Positions 1-7,663 of a stretch of 64,000 nucleotides of DNA are shown in pieces; the stretch's first letter is position 1; each line of letters begins with the position of its first letter. The notes under the pieces are model-generated. The model had not been told where the DNA came from and ran no database searches. It saw only the letters and a list, made by a program, of their open reading frames with translations. A program made the position numbers and the translations under genes. The stretch lies in NCBI RefSeq assembly GCF_002259415.1, contig NZ_NPFY01000008.1:62001-126000 (forward strand), given 5' to 3'. This stretch comes from Rhodococcus sp. 14-2470-1b. GTDB taxonomy: Bacteria > Actinomycetota > Actinomycetes > Mycobacteriales > Mycobacteriaceae.

Positions 1-962
1 ATTGGCGTTGGATGTTCTGGCTCGTACTGCCCATCGCGTTGATCGCGTTCGGCATCGGCGTCGGTTTGGTCAAGAACGTGACGCCGACCAGCAGGCCGTC
101 CTTCGACGGACTGTCCGTCGTACTGTCCGCGCTGGCATTCGGTGGACTCGTCTACGGGTTGAGCAGCATCGGCCACTCGGCCGAGGGATCGTCGATCCCC
201 GTGTGGGTTCCGCTGACGGTCGGCGTCGTCGCACTGGCCATCTTCGTGATGCGACAGATCGCGCGTCAGGACTCGGAGCGTGCACTGCTCAACATGCGGC
301 CGTTCTCGACACCGACGTTCACCATCGGCCTCGGCATGCTGATGATCAGCATGATGGCGCTGTTCGGTGCGTTGATTCTGCTGCCGATGTACCTGCAGAA
401 CATCCTCGGGCTCGACACGCTGACCACCGGTCTGATGCTCCTGCCGGGCGGTCTGACGATGGGCTTGCTGGCGCCGTTCGTCGGACGCGCGTTCGACCGA
501 ATCGGCCCGCGGCCGCTCGTCATTCCCGGTGCGATGATCGTCAGCGCCGCTCTCTGGGCGATGACCCTGCTCGACGCCGAGTCCTCGCTCCCGATGGTCG
601 TCGCGATCCATTGCGTCCTCTCGGTCGGTCTCGCCACGATCATGACGCCGCTGATGACGTCGTCGCTGGGATCGCTGCCGAAGCACCTGTACTCGCACGG
701 CAGCGCGATCTTCAACACCCTCCAGCAGCTGGCGGGTGCCGCCGGTACCGCACTGTTCGTGACCGTCATGTCCACGACAGCGGCCTCGCGCGTCGCGTCC
801 GGTGTCGCGGAGACCGCCGCCAGCCAGGACGGCATCCACACCGCGTTCCTGTGCGGCGGCGTCGTCTCCCTCGTCGCGGTGGCGGCCTCGTTCTTCATCC
901 GCAGGCCTGCAACCGACCAGCCGGCCGAGCACGTTCAGCCGGAGGAAGTTCGGACCGCCTAG
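1..962 (+). CDS. MFS multidrug efflux transporter (DHA2/EmrB-QacA type), 5' truncated
   Basis: C-terminal part of a proton-driven drug exporter in the inner membrane. The open frame enters from the left edge (first full codon at base 3) with Trp-Arg-Trp just before the first visible helix, which matches the WRW motif of 14-helix DHA2 transporters. An ATG at base 12 exists but lies inside this motif, so it is not the start. The visible 316 residues contain roughly eight to nine hydrophobic segments, and the fragment ends in a short polar tail. The substrate cannot be told from this part. Family assignment is firm; the upstream half and any regulator are outside the window. Confidence 0.85.
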   Translation, partial: WRWMFWLVLPIALIAFGIGVGLVKNVTPTSRPSFDGLSVVLSALAFGGLVYGLSSIGHSAEGSSIPVWVPLTVGVVALAIFVMRQIARQDSERALLNMRPFSTPTFTIGLGMLMISMMALFGALILLPMYLQNILGLDTLTTGLMLLPGGLTMGLLAPFVGRAFDRIGPRPLVIPGAMIVSAALWAMTLLDAESSLPMVVAIHCVLSVGLATIMTPLMTSSLGSLPKHLYSHGSAIFNTLQQLAGAAGTALFVTVMSTTAASRVASGVAETAASQDGIHTAFLCGGVVSLVAVAASFFIRRPATDQPAEHVQPEEVRTA

Positions 963-1017
963 CTCCCGCACCGTGCCCGGCGGTTGAAGCCGCTGGACAA
1001 CGGTTACTCCAGTCGGC

Positions 1018-1215
1018 ATGACCGACAACGCTGACCACAGCAAGACCGACGACAGCAACACCGACGACAGCAGTATCAGAGCCCGCCCCGAGGATTCTCC
1101 GAAGGGCGGGCATCCTGGTCCCGTCGACGAAGGCAAGAACGGCGGCATGGCCACCCGCGAGCTCGCTCCGGATCTCGCCGACGGGGATGCAGCTGAAGGC
1201 AAGTCCTCGGACTGA
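1018..1215 (+). CDS. small Asp/Ser-rich hypothetical protein
   Basis: A 65-residue hydrophilic protein of unknown function. The first 25 residues are Asp, Ser and Thr rich and carry a short repeated Asp-Asp-Ser pattern, encoded by a 15-bp duplication at 1042-1071. The rest holds Lys-Gly-Gly, Gly-Lys-Asn-Gly-Gly and a Leu-Ala-Pro-Asp-Leu-Ala-Asp-Gly-Asp stretch, with no membrane segment or cysteine. Third codon positions are strongly GC, which supports coding, but no good ribosome binding site precedes the ATG. It lies between the exporter and the HAD gene on the same strand. I do not recognise a family; it resembles small disordered stress-type proteins of actinobacteria only in composition. 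Confidence 0.5.
   Translation: MTDNADHSKTDDSNTDDSSIRARPEDSPKGGHPGPVDEGKNGGMATRELAPDLADGDAAEGKSSD
1042..1071. repeat. 15-bp tandem duplication (2 copies)
   Basis: Two adjacent 15-bp units ending in ACCGACGACAGC, differing at one base, inside the small Asp/Ser-rich gene. The duplication is in frame and adds one five-residue copy. It is one of several short tandem duplications in the window. Confidence 0.7.
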
Positions 1216-1299
1216 CGCCCGCCGTCGACCTCGCACCGCGTGCGGTCCGCGGAGCTCGGCGTTACGGTGATGAGCCGAGCCGAGCAGTGAGGACCGTCC

Positions 1300-2019
1300 G
1301 TGGATCTGGCCCAGTACGACGCCTTGAGTTTCGATTGTTACGGCACTCTGATCGATTGGGAAACCGGAATCGCCGCGGTTCTCGCGCCCTGGGCGCGCGA
1401 TGTCGGGCTGACGATGTCCGACGAGGAACTGTTGCTCGCGTACGCCGCGAACGAGGCGCAGGCCGAGGTGGATTCACCCGGTTCGCTGTATCCCGACATC
1501 CTCGCCGACGCGTTCCGTCGCACCGGCGAGGTCCTCGGGGCTCCGGTATCCGATACGTGGGCGGCGCGCCTGGGCAGTTCGGTCCCCGAGTGGCCCGCGT
1601 TCGCAGACAGTCACGACGCTCTGGCGGCTCTCGCGTCGCGATACTCGTTGATCATCCTGTCCAACGTCCACCGCGACGGATTCGCCGGAAGCAACGCCCG
1701 TCTCGGCGTTCGATTCGATCGGATCATCACCGCGGAGGACGTCGGCGCCTACAAGCCGGCATCCCAGCACTTCGACGCTCTGGAAACCACGCTGGCGGAT
1801 CTCGGCATCCCGAGGACCCGACTACTGCATGTCGCGCAGAGCCTGTTCCACGACCACGTCCCTGCTGCGCGCCACGGCCTCGACTCCGTGTGGATCAACC
1901 GTCGACACGCACGACCGGGGTGGGGCGCGACACCCGAGCCGACGGGCGACGTCGGCTACGGTCTCGAGTTTCCGTCCATGGCGGACTTCGCTGCAGCAGC
2001 ATTAGAGTCGAACGACTGA
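1300..2019 (+). CDS. HAD-superfamily hydrolase, haloacid dehalogenase type II-like
   Basis: Cytoplasmic hydrolase of 239 residues, the usual size for type II haloacid dehalogenase-like proteins. Motif I is Ser-Phe-Asp-Cys-Tyr-Gly-Thr-Leu-Ile-Asp near residue 10, giving the nucleophilic Asp. Motif II is Ile-Leu-Ser-Asn near residue 119, and the motif III lysine is in Gly-Ala-Tyr-Lys-Pro. The region after motif III reads His-Val-Ala-Gln-Ser-Leu, as in the dehalogenase branch rather than the GDxxxD phosphatase branch. The start is the GTG at 1300, preceded by TGAGGA. The substrate may be a 2-haloacid or a phosphate ester; sequence alone does not decide. Confidence 0.8.
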   Translation: MDLAQYDALSFDCYGTLIDWETGIAAVLAPWARDVGLTMSDEELLLAYAANEAQAEVDSPGSLYPDILADAFRRTGEVLGAPVSDTWAARLGSSVPEWPAFADSHDALAALASRYSLIILSNVHRDGFAGSNARLGVRFDRIITAEDVGAYKPASQHFDALETTLADLGIPRTRLLHVAQSLFHDHVPAARHGLDSVWINRRHARPGWGATPEPTGDVGYGLEFPSMADFAAAALESND

Positions 2020-2078
2020 TGACGGCGGACGACCCGCTGACGCACACTGCTTTCTCGACACCAGCGTGAGGGAGCGTG

Positions 2079-2750
2079 ATGGCAGGGCTGCGGGTAGTGA
2101 TCGCCGACGACGACGTGCTGCTGAGGGAAGGGCTCTCCAGCCTTCTGACTCGGGCAGAGCTCGACGTGGTCGGCACGGCAGGTGACGGGGAGGAACTGCT
2201 CGCGCTGGTAGGCCGTGAGCGACCGCAGTTGGCGATCATCGACATCAGAATGCCGCCGACCTACACCGCGGAAGGGCTCGACGCCGCACTCCGCATTCGC
2301 AGCGAGTTCCCCGGCGTCTCGATGCTTCTGCTCTCCGCTCACGTCGAGGTGGAGCACGCCTTGGAACTGCTCGACGACATGAAGAACGGGTCGGTTCAGG
2401 GCATCGGGTATCTGCTCAAGAGTCGCGTCACCGACGTCGACGACTTCGTCGGCGTCGTCGAACGCGTCGCCGCGGGATCGTCCGTGATCGATCCCGCGCT
2501 CGTCTACGAGTTGGTTGCCGCGAAACGCCGCGACGATCCGCTGGGCGCGCTGACCACGCGGGAACGAGACGTGCTGACTCACATGGCCGAGGGGCTCTCC
2601 AACGCCGGTATCGGCCGTCGCCTGTGGATCACCGAGGGCACCGTCGAGAAGCACGTCCGCAGCATTCTCACCAAGCTGGATCTGGCCGAGACGGCGGACG
2701 ACCACCGACGGGTGCGCGCCGTGATCATGTATCTCGACACGCTGTCGTGA
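2079..2750 (+). CDS. NarL/LuxR-type response regulator
   Basis: Cytoplasmic transcription factor of 223 residues. An N-terminal receiver carries the acidic pair Asp10-Asp11, phospho-acceptor Asp55 in Ile-Ile-Asp-Ile-Arg-Met-Pro, Ser86 and Lys114. A LuxR-type helix-turn-helix covers about 155-205, beginning Leu-Thr-Thr-Arg-Glu-Arg and containing Glu-Gly-Thr-Val-Glu-Lys-His-Val. GAGGGAG lies four bases before the ATG at 2079, which is preferred over the GTG one codon upstream because that leaves no room for the ribosome site. It is probably the partner of the kinase at 3187. Its 3' end overlaps the convergent receiver gene by 26 bp. Confidence 0.88.
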   Translation: MAGLRVVIADDDVLLREGLSSLLTRAELDVVGTAGDGEELLALVGRERPQLAIIDIRMPPTYTAEGLDAALRIRSEFPGVSMLLLSAHVEVEHALELLDDMKNGSVQGIGYLLKSRVTDVDDFVGVVERVAAGSSVIDPALVYELVAAKRRDDPLGALTTRERDVLTHMAEGLSNAGIGRRLWITEGTVEKHVRSILTKLDLAETADDHRRVRAVIMYLDTLS

Positions 2751-3147
2751 GCAGTGTTCGAATCGACTGGGCCGACAGGTCGAACTTCGGCAGGAACCCG
2801 ACGGCCGAGCTCGATTCCACGAGGTCAGCGAAGTCGTCCTCGTCGTGCGTGGACACCAGGATGATCGACGGCCGTGATTCAGCGCTCGCCTCGGCGATTG
2901 CTTCCACCACGTCGAACCCGCTTTCGTCACCGAGGTCGATGTCGACGAGGACGAGATCGGGGCGCGACCCCAGGACGATCTCCACCGCCTGCGCGAGCGT
3001 CGACGCAGTCCCGACGACAGTGACATCTGCCGCCTCCAGCATTCGGCGCGCCGACATGCAGAACGCGTCGCTGTCGTCGACGATGAGGCAGCTGCGGGCG
3101 AAGGACTTCACTTCACCCAGGGTGTCAGACGCCGCCGCGGGCAACAT
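2725..3147 (-). CDS. stand-alone receiver-domain protein (CheY-like)
   Basis: A 140-residue single-domain response regulator. The receiver core is complete: Asp24-Asp25 in Leu-Ile-Val-Asp-Asp, acceptor Asp69 in Val-Leu-Val-Asp-Ile-Asp, Thr100 and Lys121 in Leu-Pro-Lys. No output domain follows, so it would act by phosphate relay, as a phosphate sink or by protein contact. It lies between the DNA-binding regulator (tail-to-tail, 26-bp overlap) and the kinase (head-to-head, 39-bp gap). The ATG at 3147 is used; a GTG at 3111 is possible and would trim the leader. The longer antisense frame upstream of 3147 is a shadow of the kinase gene. Confidence 0.75.
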   Translation of the reverse strand: MLPAAASDTLGEVKSFARSCLIVDDSDAFCMSARRMLEAADVTVVGTASTLAQAVEIVLGSRPDLVLVDIDLGDESGFDVVEAIAEASAESRPSIILVSTHDEDDFADLVESSSAVGFLPKFDLSAQSIRTLLTTACRDT

Positions 3148-3186
3148 GCCCGCTAGCCGGAATACTCGTCCCGCGGGTTCGCACCG

Positions 3187-4761
3187 ATGACGACGTCCGT
3201 TGCGCGCAAGGAGCGCCTCGTCACCCTGGTGCTGCGTCCCAGCTCCCCTCCCGTCGCCTGTGGAATCGCCCTGGCGGCGGCGCTCGTTCTGATCGAGATC
3301 GTCGTTGTTCTGATGCTCAAACGGATCGCACCCGAGAACGCCTTCGGCGCGGTCTTCCTGTTCGGTGTGCTGGTCGTCTCCGCCGGTTGGGGATTTCGGT
3401 TGTCGATCGCGACCTCGATTGCCAGCGCCGCGGCATACGCGTACATCCACGTCATCGAAAGCAGCGAAAGCCTGGTCCCTGCAGTCGTCGTCTTCCTGGC
3501 TCTCGCGCTGCTGACGAACATGCTCGTCGGGCAGTCCCGTTTGCGCGCCGTGGAATCGGCGCGGCAGAACCGCCGTGCCACGGCGTTGGCGCGACAGCAA
3601 GCCTCGCTCCGACGGGTCGCCACCCTCGTCGCCTCCAGAGCCGAGCCGGACGAGGTCTACGCCGCCGTCACCGACGAGCTCGCCGGGGGCCTGGGCATCG
3701 AGCACGTCTCCGTCGTGCAATTCGACCTCGTGCATTTCGACCCCGTGCATTTCGACCCCGTGCAGGCTCGTTCGGGGCTGGACAGCTCGACGCTGGGGAC
3801 GTACGTGGTGCTCGCGGGGCGCGATACCACCGAGGGGCATCGGCTCACTCCCGGTGAAAGGCTCACGCTCGGCGGGCACAACGTGTGCACCGCGGTGGCC
3901 GCGACGGGCCGACCCGCGACGATCGACTTCGCCACCGCAACAGGCGATATCGTCGATCGTCTCGATGGCCGAGGAATAGCCGTCGGACTGGGTGTACCGA
4001 TCAACGTCGACGGCAGAATCTGGGGTGCGATCGTCGTCGGCTCCACCGAGAGCTCGGTCGAGCCCGATCTGCAAGACAGACTGACCGACTTCGCGGACCT
4101 CCTCGCCACCGCCGTCTACAACAGCGAAACGCGAGAAGAGCTCACCCGGTCGCGGGCTCGTGTCGTCGCCGCCGCGGACCAGGCCCGACGGAGCATCGAA
4201 CGAGACCTGCACGACGGCGCGCAACAGAGAATCGTCTCTCTCGGAATGGAATTGAGAACAGCACAGGCCGTCGTTCCCGAGGATCTGCGCGAGCTGAGAC
4301 AGAGCCTGGACCGCAGTGTCGACACACTCGCACAGATTCACACCGATCTTCGCGAGCTCTCGCGCGGCATACACCCCGCCATCCTCTCTCGCGGCGGGCT
4401 GGCACCGGCGCTCAAGACGCTCGCCCGTCGCAGCCCGGTGCCGGTGTCGCTCACGACCGACATTCCGGTTCGCCTGGACGACTCCATCGAAGTGGCAGCG
4501 TATTACGTCGTCGCCGAGTCACTCACCAACACAGCCAAATACGCCGATGCCTCCCATATCAGGGTGACCGCGGTCGTCACCGACGGGGACCTGACGCTCA
4601 CCGTCAGCGACGACGGTCGTGGCGGCGCAGACCCTGCCCTCGGATCGGGCCTGATCGGCCTGCAGGACAGGGTGGCCGCAGCAGGGGGCACACTGGCACT
4701 GAACAGCCCTGCAGGTGAGGGCACATCCGTCACGGTCACGATCGCGGCGTCTACCGGCTAG
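3187..4761 (+). CDS. membrane sensor histidine kinase, NarX/DesK-like (HisKA_3) with GAF domain
   Basis: A 524-residue sensor kinase. Residues about 20-115 form three or four membrane helices without a large outside loop, similar to DUF4118 sensors. A GAF-like domain follows at about 140-312, then a HisKA_3 dimerisation domain with phosphorylation site His342 in Asp-Leu-His-Asp-Gly-Ala-Gln-Gln-Arg. An HATPase domain has its N box near 435 (Glu-Ser-Leu-Thr-Asn-Thr-Ala-Lys-Tyr) and a G box Asp-Asp-Gly-Arg-Gly-Gly. HisKA_3 kinases normally phosphorylate NarL-type regulators, which fits the gene at 2079. The GAF part contains a three-fold five-residue repeat (179-193). The signal sensed is unknown. 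Confidence 0.88.
   Translation: MTTSVARKERLVTLVLRPSSPPVACGIALAAALVLIEIVVVLMLKRIAPENAFGAVFLFGVLVVSAGWGFRLSIATSIASAAAYAYIHVIESSESLVPAVVVFLALALLTNMLVGQSRLRAVESARQNRRATALARQQASLRRVATLVASRAEPDEVYAAVTDELAGGLGIEHVSVVQFDLVHFDPVHFDPVQARSGLDSSTLGTYVVLAGRDTTEGHRLTPGERLTLGGHNVCTAVAATGRPATIDFATATGDIVDRLDGRGIAVGLGVPINVDGRIWGAIVVGSTESSVEPDLQDRLTDFADLLATAVYNSETREELTRSRARVVAAADQARRSIERDLHDGAQQRIVSLGMELRTAQAVVPEDLRELRQSLDRSVDTLAQIHTDLRELSRGIHPAILSRGGLAPALKTLARRSPVPVSLTTDIPVRLDDSIEVAAYYVVAESLTNTAKYADASHIRVTAVVTDGDLTLTVSDDGRGGADPALGSGLIGLQDRVAAAGGTLALNSPAGEGTSVTVTIAASTG
3721..3765. repeat. 15-bp tandem repeat, 3 copies, inside kinase GAF domain
   Basis: Three consecutive 15-bp units of the form TTCGACCYCGTGCAY/G encode Phe-Asp-Leu/Pro-Val-His/Gln three times in the GAF-like domain. 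Copies differ by one or two bases. The repeat keeps the frame and probably lengthens one loop or strand of the sensor domain. Confidence 0.9.
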
Positions 4762-4891
4762 CAGGTATCGCGACCGGCCGAAACCAGGCACACGGTGTGG
4801 ACGCCAGCCGCGACGACATCGACGCGCGTGTGGACGAGTGTTCTCGGTACCACCCTGTCGAACCCCAGCCTTCCGATTCGAGGAGCTCCCC

Positions 4892-5713
4892 ATGCCGTAC
4901 ATCACCACGACCGACGGAACCGAGATCTACTACACCGAGCAGGGCACCGGCAAGCCGGTGTTGCTCAGCCACGGATGGCCGCTGTCCTCGGATGCGTGGC
5001 AGCTCGAACTCAAACTGCTCGCCGACGCCGGGTACCGGGCAATCGCGCACGACCGTCGCGGTCACGGACGCTCCTCGAAGACGTACACCGGCAACGACAT
5101 GGACACCTACGCACGCGACCTCGCCGAACTCGTCGAGGCACTCGATCTGCAGGAGCTGACTCTCATCGGTCACTCCACCGGGGGCGGCGAGGTCGTCCGC
5201 TACGCGGCGCAGCACGGCGGCAGCCGCGTCGCCCGTGTCATCACTGCGGGTGCCGTTCCTCCGATCATGCTGAAGTCCGACGCCAACCCGGAGGGCACCC
5301 CGATCGAGGCGCTCGACGACATCCGCAACGGTGTCCTGACCGACCGATCGCAGTTCTACAAGGACCTCGCCGAGCCGTTCTTCGGCGCCAACCGCGACGG
5401 TGCCCAGGTGTCGCAGGGAGCGAAGGACGACTTCTGGCGTCAGGGCATGCTGGTGAACCTCGCCGCGGCGTACGACTGCGTGAAGGCGTTCTCCGAGACC
5501 GACTTCACCGAGGATCTGAAGGCACTCACCGTTCCCGTGTTCATCGCCCAGGGCGACGACGATCAGATCGTGCCCATCGCCGCCGCGGCGCTGAAGTCCA
5601 TCGAACTCGTCAAGGACGGCACACTGAAGGTCTACCCCGGGGCACCGCACGGCATCTACGGCGACTACCAGAAAGCCTTGGACGCAGACATTCTCGCGTT
5701 CATCGCGAAGTAG
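4892..5713 (+). CDS. alpha/beta hydrolase, non-heme chloroperoxidase/esterase type
   Basis: A 273-residue cytoplasmic enzyme of the cofactor-free haloperoxidase/aryl esterase branch. The nucleophile is Ser95 in Gly-His-Ser-Thr-Gly-Gly-Gly, the acid lies in the Gly-Asp-Asp-Asp-Gln stretch (222-224), and His253 is in Ala-Pro-His-Gly. The oxyanion region reads Ser-His-Gly-Trp-Pro-Leu-Ser near 26-32, typical of this branch. AGGAG six bases before the ATG fixes the start. Natural substrates of this family are mostly unknown; they hydrolyse esters and can form peracids. It is monocistronic, closed by the hairpin at 5727-5782. Confidence 0.88.
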   Translation: MPYITTTDGTEIYYTEQGTGKPVLLSHGWPLSSDAWQLELKLLADAGYRAIAHDRRGHGRSSKTYTGNDMDTYARDLAELVEALDLQELTLIGHSTGGGEVVRYAAQHGGSRVARVITAGAVPPIMLKSDANPEGTPIEALDDIRNGVLTDRSQFYKDLAEPFFGANRDGAQVSQGAKDDFWRQGMLVNLAAAYDCVKAFSETDFTEDLKALTVPVFIAQGDDDQIVPIAAAALKSIELVKDGTLKVYPGAPHGIYGDYQKALDADILAFIAK

Positions 5714-5726
5714 CGCCGAAGCGCAC

Positions 5727-5782
5727 TTCCCTCCGCGCGTGTGGAGTCGCCGATCGTCGTGATTCCACATGCGCGGAGGGAA
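5727..5782 (+). terminator. strong stem-loop terminator
   Basis: Inverted repeat 14 bases after the hydrolase stop codon: TTCCCTCCGCGCGTGTGGA at 5727-5745 pairs with its near-perfect complement at 5763-5782, with one wobble position and a 17-base loop. It ends in GGGAAA without a T-run, common for actinobacterial terminators. The AT-richer stretch 5783-5967 that follows contains no gene that I can support. Confidence 0.75.
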
Positions 5783-5967
5783 ACTATCTGATACTGCAAA
5801 TTACATAGTGCAACATGCAGTCACGGGTGTATCGTCATCGCCACAGTGCGCAGCGTCCATCGTCGGGATCGGCGCGCCTGCCAAATCGATCTGTGCTCGC
5901 GGACTCTCGGACAGTGCCGGTGAACCGTCCACGCGAGAACACGTGACGCTTTGGATGGAGCAACTCG

Positions 5968-7626
5968 ATGGTCGGGACATGCACTCCCCTCGTTCGTGCG
6001 CGATTGTCGGCTCTCCCCCTCCTCGCACTCGGGATGACCGTGCTTCTGGCGTGTAGTTCCACCGCCGGCACGGACTCCGATTCCAACACCGATTCCAACG
6101 CCGGATCCGAGACGAACGGGAGCGCACTCGCCGAGACGCCCCCGCAGGTTCCACCGGCATCGATCGACCGGGCAGCCGTCGACGCCGCCGTCGGACAACT
6201 CGACGGGTACGTCGAGGACATGATGGCGCGAACGGGCGCTCCCGGTATCGCCGTCGCGGTCGTCTACCAGGACGAAGTGCTGTATTCGAAGGGATTCGGT
6301 GTACGCAAGGTGGGCGAACCGGACCCGGTGGACACCAACACCATGTTCCAGCTTGCCTCGGTGTCGAAGCCCGTTGCGTCGTCGGTGGTCGCCTCGCTGG
6401 TCGGCGAAGGCAAGCTCGAGTGGGACGAGCCGATCCGCCGGTTCGAACCGGGTTTCGCGGTGTCGGATCCGTACGTCACCGAGAATGCCAGCTTCACCGA
6501 CCTGATGTCGCACCGCTCCGGCCTGCCCGATCACGCAGGCGACCTTCTCGAAGACCTCGGCTACAGCTACGACGAGATCATCGCCCGATTGAATCAGGTT
6601 CCGTTGGAAACGTTTCGAGACAATTACGACTACACCAACTACGGGTTCTCCGCAGCAGGCGTGGCAGCAGCCAAATCCCAGGGCACCACGTGGGCGGAAC
6701 TGTCCGAGCAGAAGATCTACGAACCCCTCGGCATGACCAACACGACGTCGAGTCAGCAGGAATGGGTCGACTCGCCCAACCATGCCTTCAATCACGTTCT
6801 GACGGAACCGGGTTCGACCACGTGGGAGGCGAAGTACGTCAGCGATCCCGAAGGTCAGGCCCCGGCGGGTGGTGCAGCGTCCTCCGTCGGCGACATGGCC
6901 CAGTGGATCCGCATGCAACTCGCAGGCGGAGAGTTCGACGGCACCACCGTCGTCGAGCCCGAAGCCCTGCAGTTCACCCACCAGGCGCATTCTCTCGCCC
7001 ACCCCTCGGAGACGCCAGGAGCGCGAGACACTTTCTACGGCATCGGCTTCAATGTCGGCACCGACAGTCAGGGCCGCGTCGAGGTCAGTCATGCAGGGGC
7101 GTTCGGACTCGGCGCGAGCACCGACGTCGTGATGCTACCGAGCGAGCAACTCGGCATCGTCGTACTTGCCAACACCGCACCCGTCGGTGTCTCGGAAACC
7201 ATTGCGGCACAGTTCATGGATTACGCCAAGAACGGCGAACTCACCGTCGACTGGGCGCCGTTCGTCGCGGGCCAGTTCGAGAAGATGGTCGAGCACGGCC
7301 GTTCCGAGACGGACTACGAGAATCCGCCCGCATCGACGACGCCTGCGCGGGAGCCGAGCAGCTACGAAGGCACGTACACCAGCCCGTTCTACGGCGCCGC
7401 CGAGGTCACCGCCGAGGGAGACGAACTGGTGTTGAACATCGGCAAGGAACTCCAGTCGCGTTATCCCCTCACTCACTACGACGGTGACACCTACTGGTTC
7501 GAACCCGTCGGCGAGAACGCGTCGGGGCCGACGGGTGCCGAATTCATGGTCACCGCCGGGGCACCGACCACACTCACCGTCGAGTATCTCGATCCTCTCG
7601 GACTCGGCACGTTCACCCGCTCCTGA
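5968..7626 (+). CDS. serine hydrolase lipoprotein (beta-lactamase/class C penicillin-binding-like) with DUF3471-type tail
   Basis: A 552-residue lipid-anchored extracellular enzyme. The signal peptide ends in Val-Leu-Leu-Ala-Cys, with Cys29 as lipidation site, followed by an Asp/Ser/Asn-rich linker. The catalytic domain has Ser131-Val-Ser-Lys134 (SxxK), Tyr222-Thr-Asn224 (YxN) and a His-Ala-Gly near the end of the domain, all as in beta-lactamase/D-alanyl-D-alanine carboxypeptidase-like enzymes. The last 90 residues resemble the DUF3471 beta-domain often attached to such hydrolases. Likely substrates are peptides, esters or beta-lactams outside the membrane; the exact one is unknown. A related lipoprotein starts 37 bp downstream, so both are probably co-transcribed. 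Confidence 0.85.
   Translation: MVGTCTPLVRARLSALPLLALGMTVLLACSSTAGTDSDSNTDSNAGSETNGSALAETPPQVPPASIDRAAVDAAVGQLDGYVEDMMARTGAPGIAVAVVYQDEVLYSKGFGVRKVGEPDPVDTNTMFQLASVSKPVASSVVASLVGEGKLEWDEPIRRFEPGFAVSDPYVTENASFTDLMSHRSGLPDHAGDLLEDLGYSYDEIIARLNQVPLETFRDNYDYTNYGFSAAGVAAAKSQGTTWAELSEQKIYEPLGMTNTTSSQQEWVDSPNHAFNHVLTEPGSTTWEAKYVSDPEGQAPAGGAASSVGDMAQWIRMQLAGGEFDGTTVVEPEALQFTHQAHSLAHPSETPGARDTFYGIGFNVGTDSQGRVEVSHAGAFGLGASTDVVMLPSEQLGIVVLANTAPVGVSETIAAQFMDYAKNGELTVDWAPFVAGQFEKMVEHGRSETDYENPPASTTPAREPSSYEGTYTSPFYGAAEVTAEGDELVLNIGKELQSRYPLTHYDGDTYWFEPVGENASGPTGAEFMVTAGAPTTLTVEYLDPLGLGTFTRS
6079..6102. repeat. 12-bp tandem duplication (2 copies) in lipoprotein linker
   Basis: GATTCCAACACC and GATTCCAACGCC lie side by side and encode Asp-Ser-Asn-Thr/Ala twice in the linker after the lipobox. 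The repeat is in frame. Confidence 0.7.
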
Positions 7627-7663
7627 CTTCGTAGACGCCCACGACACGAACGGACCCCAGACG

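Noticed and set aside
12-962. ATG at base 12 as the true start of the MFS gene
   Set aside because: The codons before it complete the conserved WRW motif of DHA2 transporters, and the remaining protein has too few helices, so the gene starts outside the window.
3148-4374. Long minus-strand extension in front of the single-domain receiver
   Set aside because: It is antisense to the kinase gene; the receiver domain begins only after 3147, where a start codon exists.
6607-6616. GAAACGTTTC, the core of the rhamnose operator, inside the serine hydrolase gene
   Set aside because: It lies mid-gene, lacks the outer bases of the 16-bp palindrome and is far from any rhamnose gene, so chance is the simpler reading.
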